Below, in pieces: positions 63,606 to 64,000 of a stretch of 64,000 nucleotides of DNA. The notes beneath the pieces are model-generated. The model was not told where the DNA came from and searched no databases. It worked only from the letters and a program-made list of their open reading frames with translations. The DNA lies in the NCBI RefSeq assembly GCF_020880695.1, contig NZ_JAJIWO010000003.1, forward strand, positions 186,001 to 250,000, in the 5' to 3' direction. Numbering within the stretch: the first letter of the stretch is position 1; every line of letters starts with the position of its first letter. Position numbers and translations under genes: made by a program. The stretch comes from Mucilaginibacter sp. UR6-11. GTDB lineage: Bacteria > Bacteroidota > Bacteroidia > Sphingobacteriales > Sphingobacteriaceae.

Positions 63606-64000
63606 ATGGAAAGAAGATCAGCATTAAAAAACATCGGCGGCCTTTTACTGGTACCAGGCCTGGGTATGGGTATGAGTGCGGCTAAAGCAAAGCCGGTGTT
63701 GCGGCTGGCACACCTTACAGATGTGCATTTGAAAGATGAGTTTGGCGCACCGGCTAAATATGTTAAATGCCTTCATCACCTGCAGCAGCAAAACCCCAAA
63801 CCTGATCTGATTTTAAACGGCGGTGATATCGTATTTGATATGAATAAAGAAAATATCAACGCTATAGACCGGCAGTGGCAGTTAACCAAAAGCATCCTGA
63901 AAAACGAGTGCAGCATACCAACGCATTATTGCTTGGGCAATCATGATATCTGGTGGTATGAGAACAACAAGGGGCAGTCTGCCTACGGCAAGCAATATTC
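63606..64000 (+). CDS. Metallophosphoesterase with Tat-like signal, N-terminal part
   Basis: The first 131 codons of a calcineurin-like phosphoesterase that runs off the right edge. A possible twin-Arg signal (ERRSALKNIGG) precedes a hydrophobic stretch. Metal motifs are LTDVHLKD, NGGDIVFD and LGNHDIWW. Bacteroidota homologues are secreted phosphatases or Icc-like phosphodiesterases. The substrate cannot be judged from this part. The ATG at 63606 gives the signal peptide; no close promoter is obvious. Confidence 0.85.
   Translation, partial: MERRSALKNIGGLLLVPGLGMGMSAAKAKPVLRLAHLTDVHLKDEFGAPAKYVKCLHHLQQQNPKPDLILNGGDIVFDMNKENINAIDRQWQLTKSILKNECSIPTHYCLGNHDIWWYENNKGQSAYGKQY

Noticed and set aside
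1..64000. tRNA, rRNA, CRISPR arrays, transposases or phage genes
   Set aside because: No cloverleaf-like intergenic sequence, regularly spaced repeats, transposase motifs or integrase genes were seen.

Overview
The window looks like ordinary chromosomal sequence from a Bacteroidota bacterium, most likely family Sphingobacteriaceae (Mucilaginibacter/Pedobacter-like). This rests on families typical of the phylum (DUF4292, DUF3108, DUF3109, DUF2480, DUF4834, RemB/Wzi-like protein, LamG lipoproteins), on -7 boxes of the TAnnTTTG type upstream of many genes, on AT-rich leaders instead of strong Shine-Dalgarno sites, and on many Sec/lipoprotein signals. Genus is an inference from gene content only. 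I see no insertion sequence, prophage, CRISPR array, tRNA or rRNA.

Layout. 1-8.2 kb (minus): 5' part of gatA, two TatA paralogues, then an envelope set read from right to left (acylphosphatase, flippase, TPR protein, DUF4292 lipoprotein, degenerate EnvC-like LytM protein), and an amidohydrolase. 8.3-10.8 kb (plus): rlmN, a CpxP-like protein and a ComF-like phosphoribosyltransferase. 10.8-16.3 kb (minus): a soluble GAF-PAS4 hybrid histidine kinase directly behind glyA, and scpA. 16.4-18.3 kb (plus): dxs. 18.4-36.4 kb (minus): a Wzi/RemB-like protein with gmd, the DUF3109-DUF3108-DUF2480 genes, a PpiD-like foldase, lptC with an outer-membrane barrel protein, coaX and purQ, a membrane protein, a glycosyltransferase, an LpxH-like phosphatase, a microprotein, DinB, a YjjG-like HAD phosphatase, a TonB-C-like protein, an M60 metallopeptidase and upp. 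36.6-42 kb (plus): uvrB, two small membrane proteins and a YfhO-family protein. 42-53.2 kb: a surface-glycan cluster in both orientations with four glycosyltransferases, four methyltransferases, an O-acetyltransferase, a flippase and a secreted GH2 hydrolase. 53.2-56.5 kb (minus): three lipoproteins, two with LamG folds. 56.7-58.5 kb: typA. 58.8-62.5 kb (plus): a FeoB-associated-type peptide and a 1147-residue GH18-like/NodB/GT2 fusion. The end holds a lipoprotein (minus) and the start of a metallophosphoesterase (plus).

How it fits together. Much of the window serves the envelope: LPS transport and lipid A (lptC, LpxH-like), outer-membrane protein folding (PpiD-like), export (TatA), capsule anchoring and GDP-sugar supply (Wzi/RemB-like, gmd), and glycan assembly and modification (42-53 kb cluster and the PgaB/PgaC-like fusion). 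Housekeeping genes (gatA, rlmN, glyA, scpA, dxs, coaX, purQ, upp, uvrB, typA) are interspersed.

The observations I would check first are a duplicated 52-nt promoter/operator that precedes both the LpxH-like gene and an unannotated 36-residue membrane microprotein; the three-domain polysaccharide enzyme with a Glu-to-Asp change in its GH18 motif; the methyltransferase-rich glycan cluster without a recognised polymerase; and several promoters so close to start codons that the mRNAs should be leaderless.
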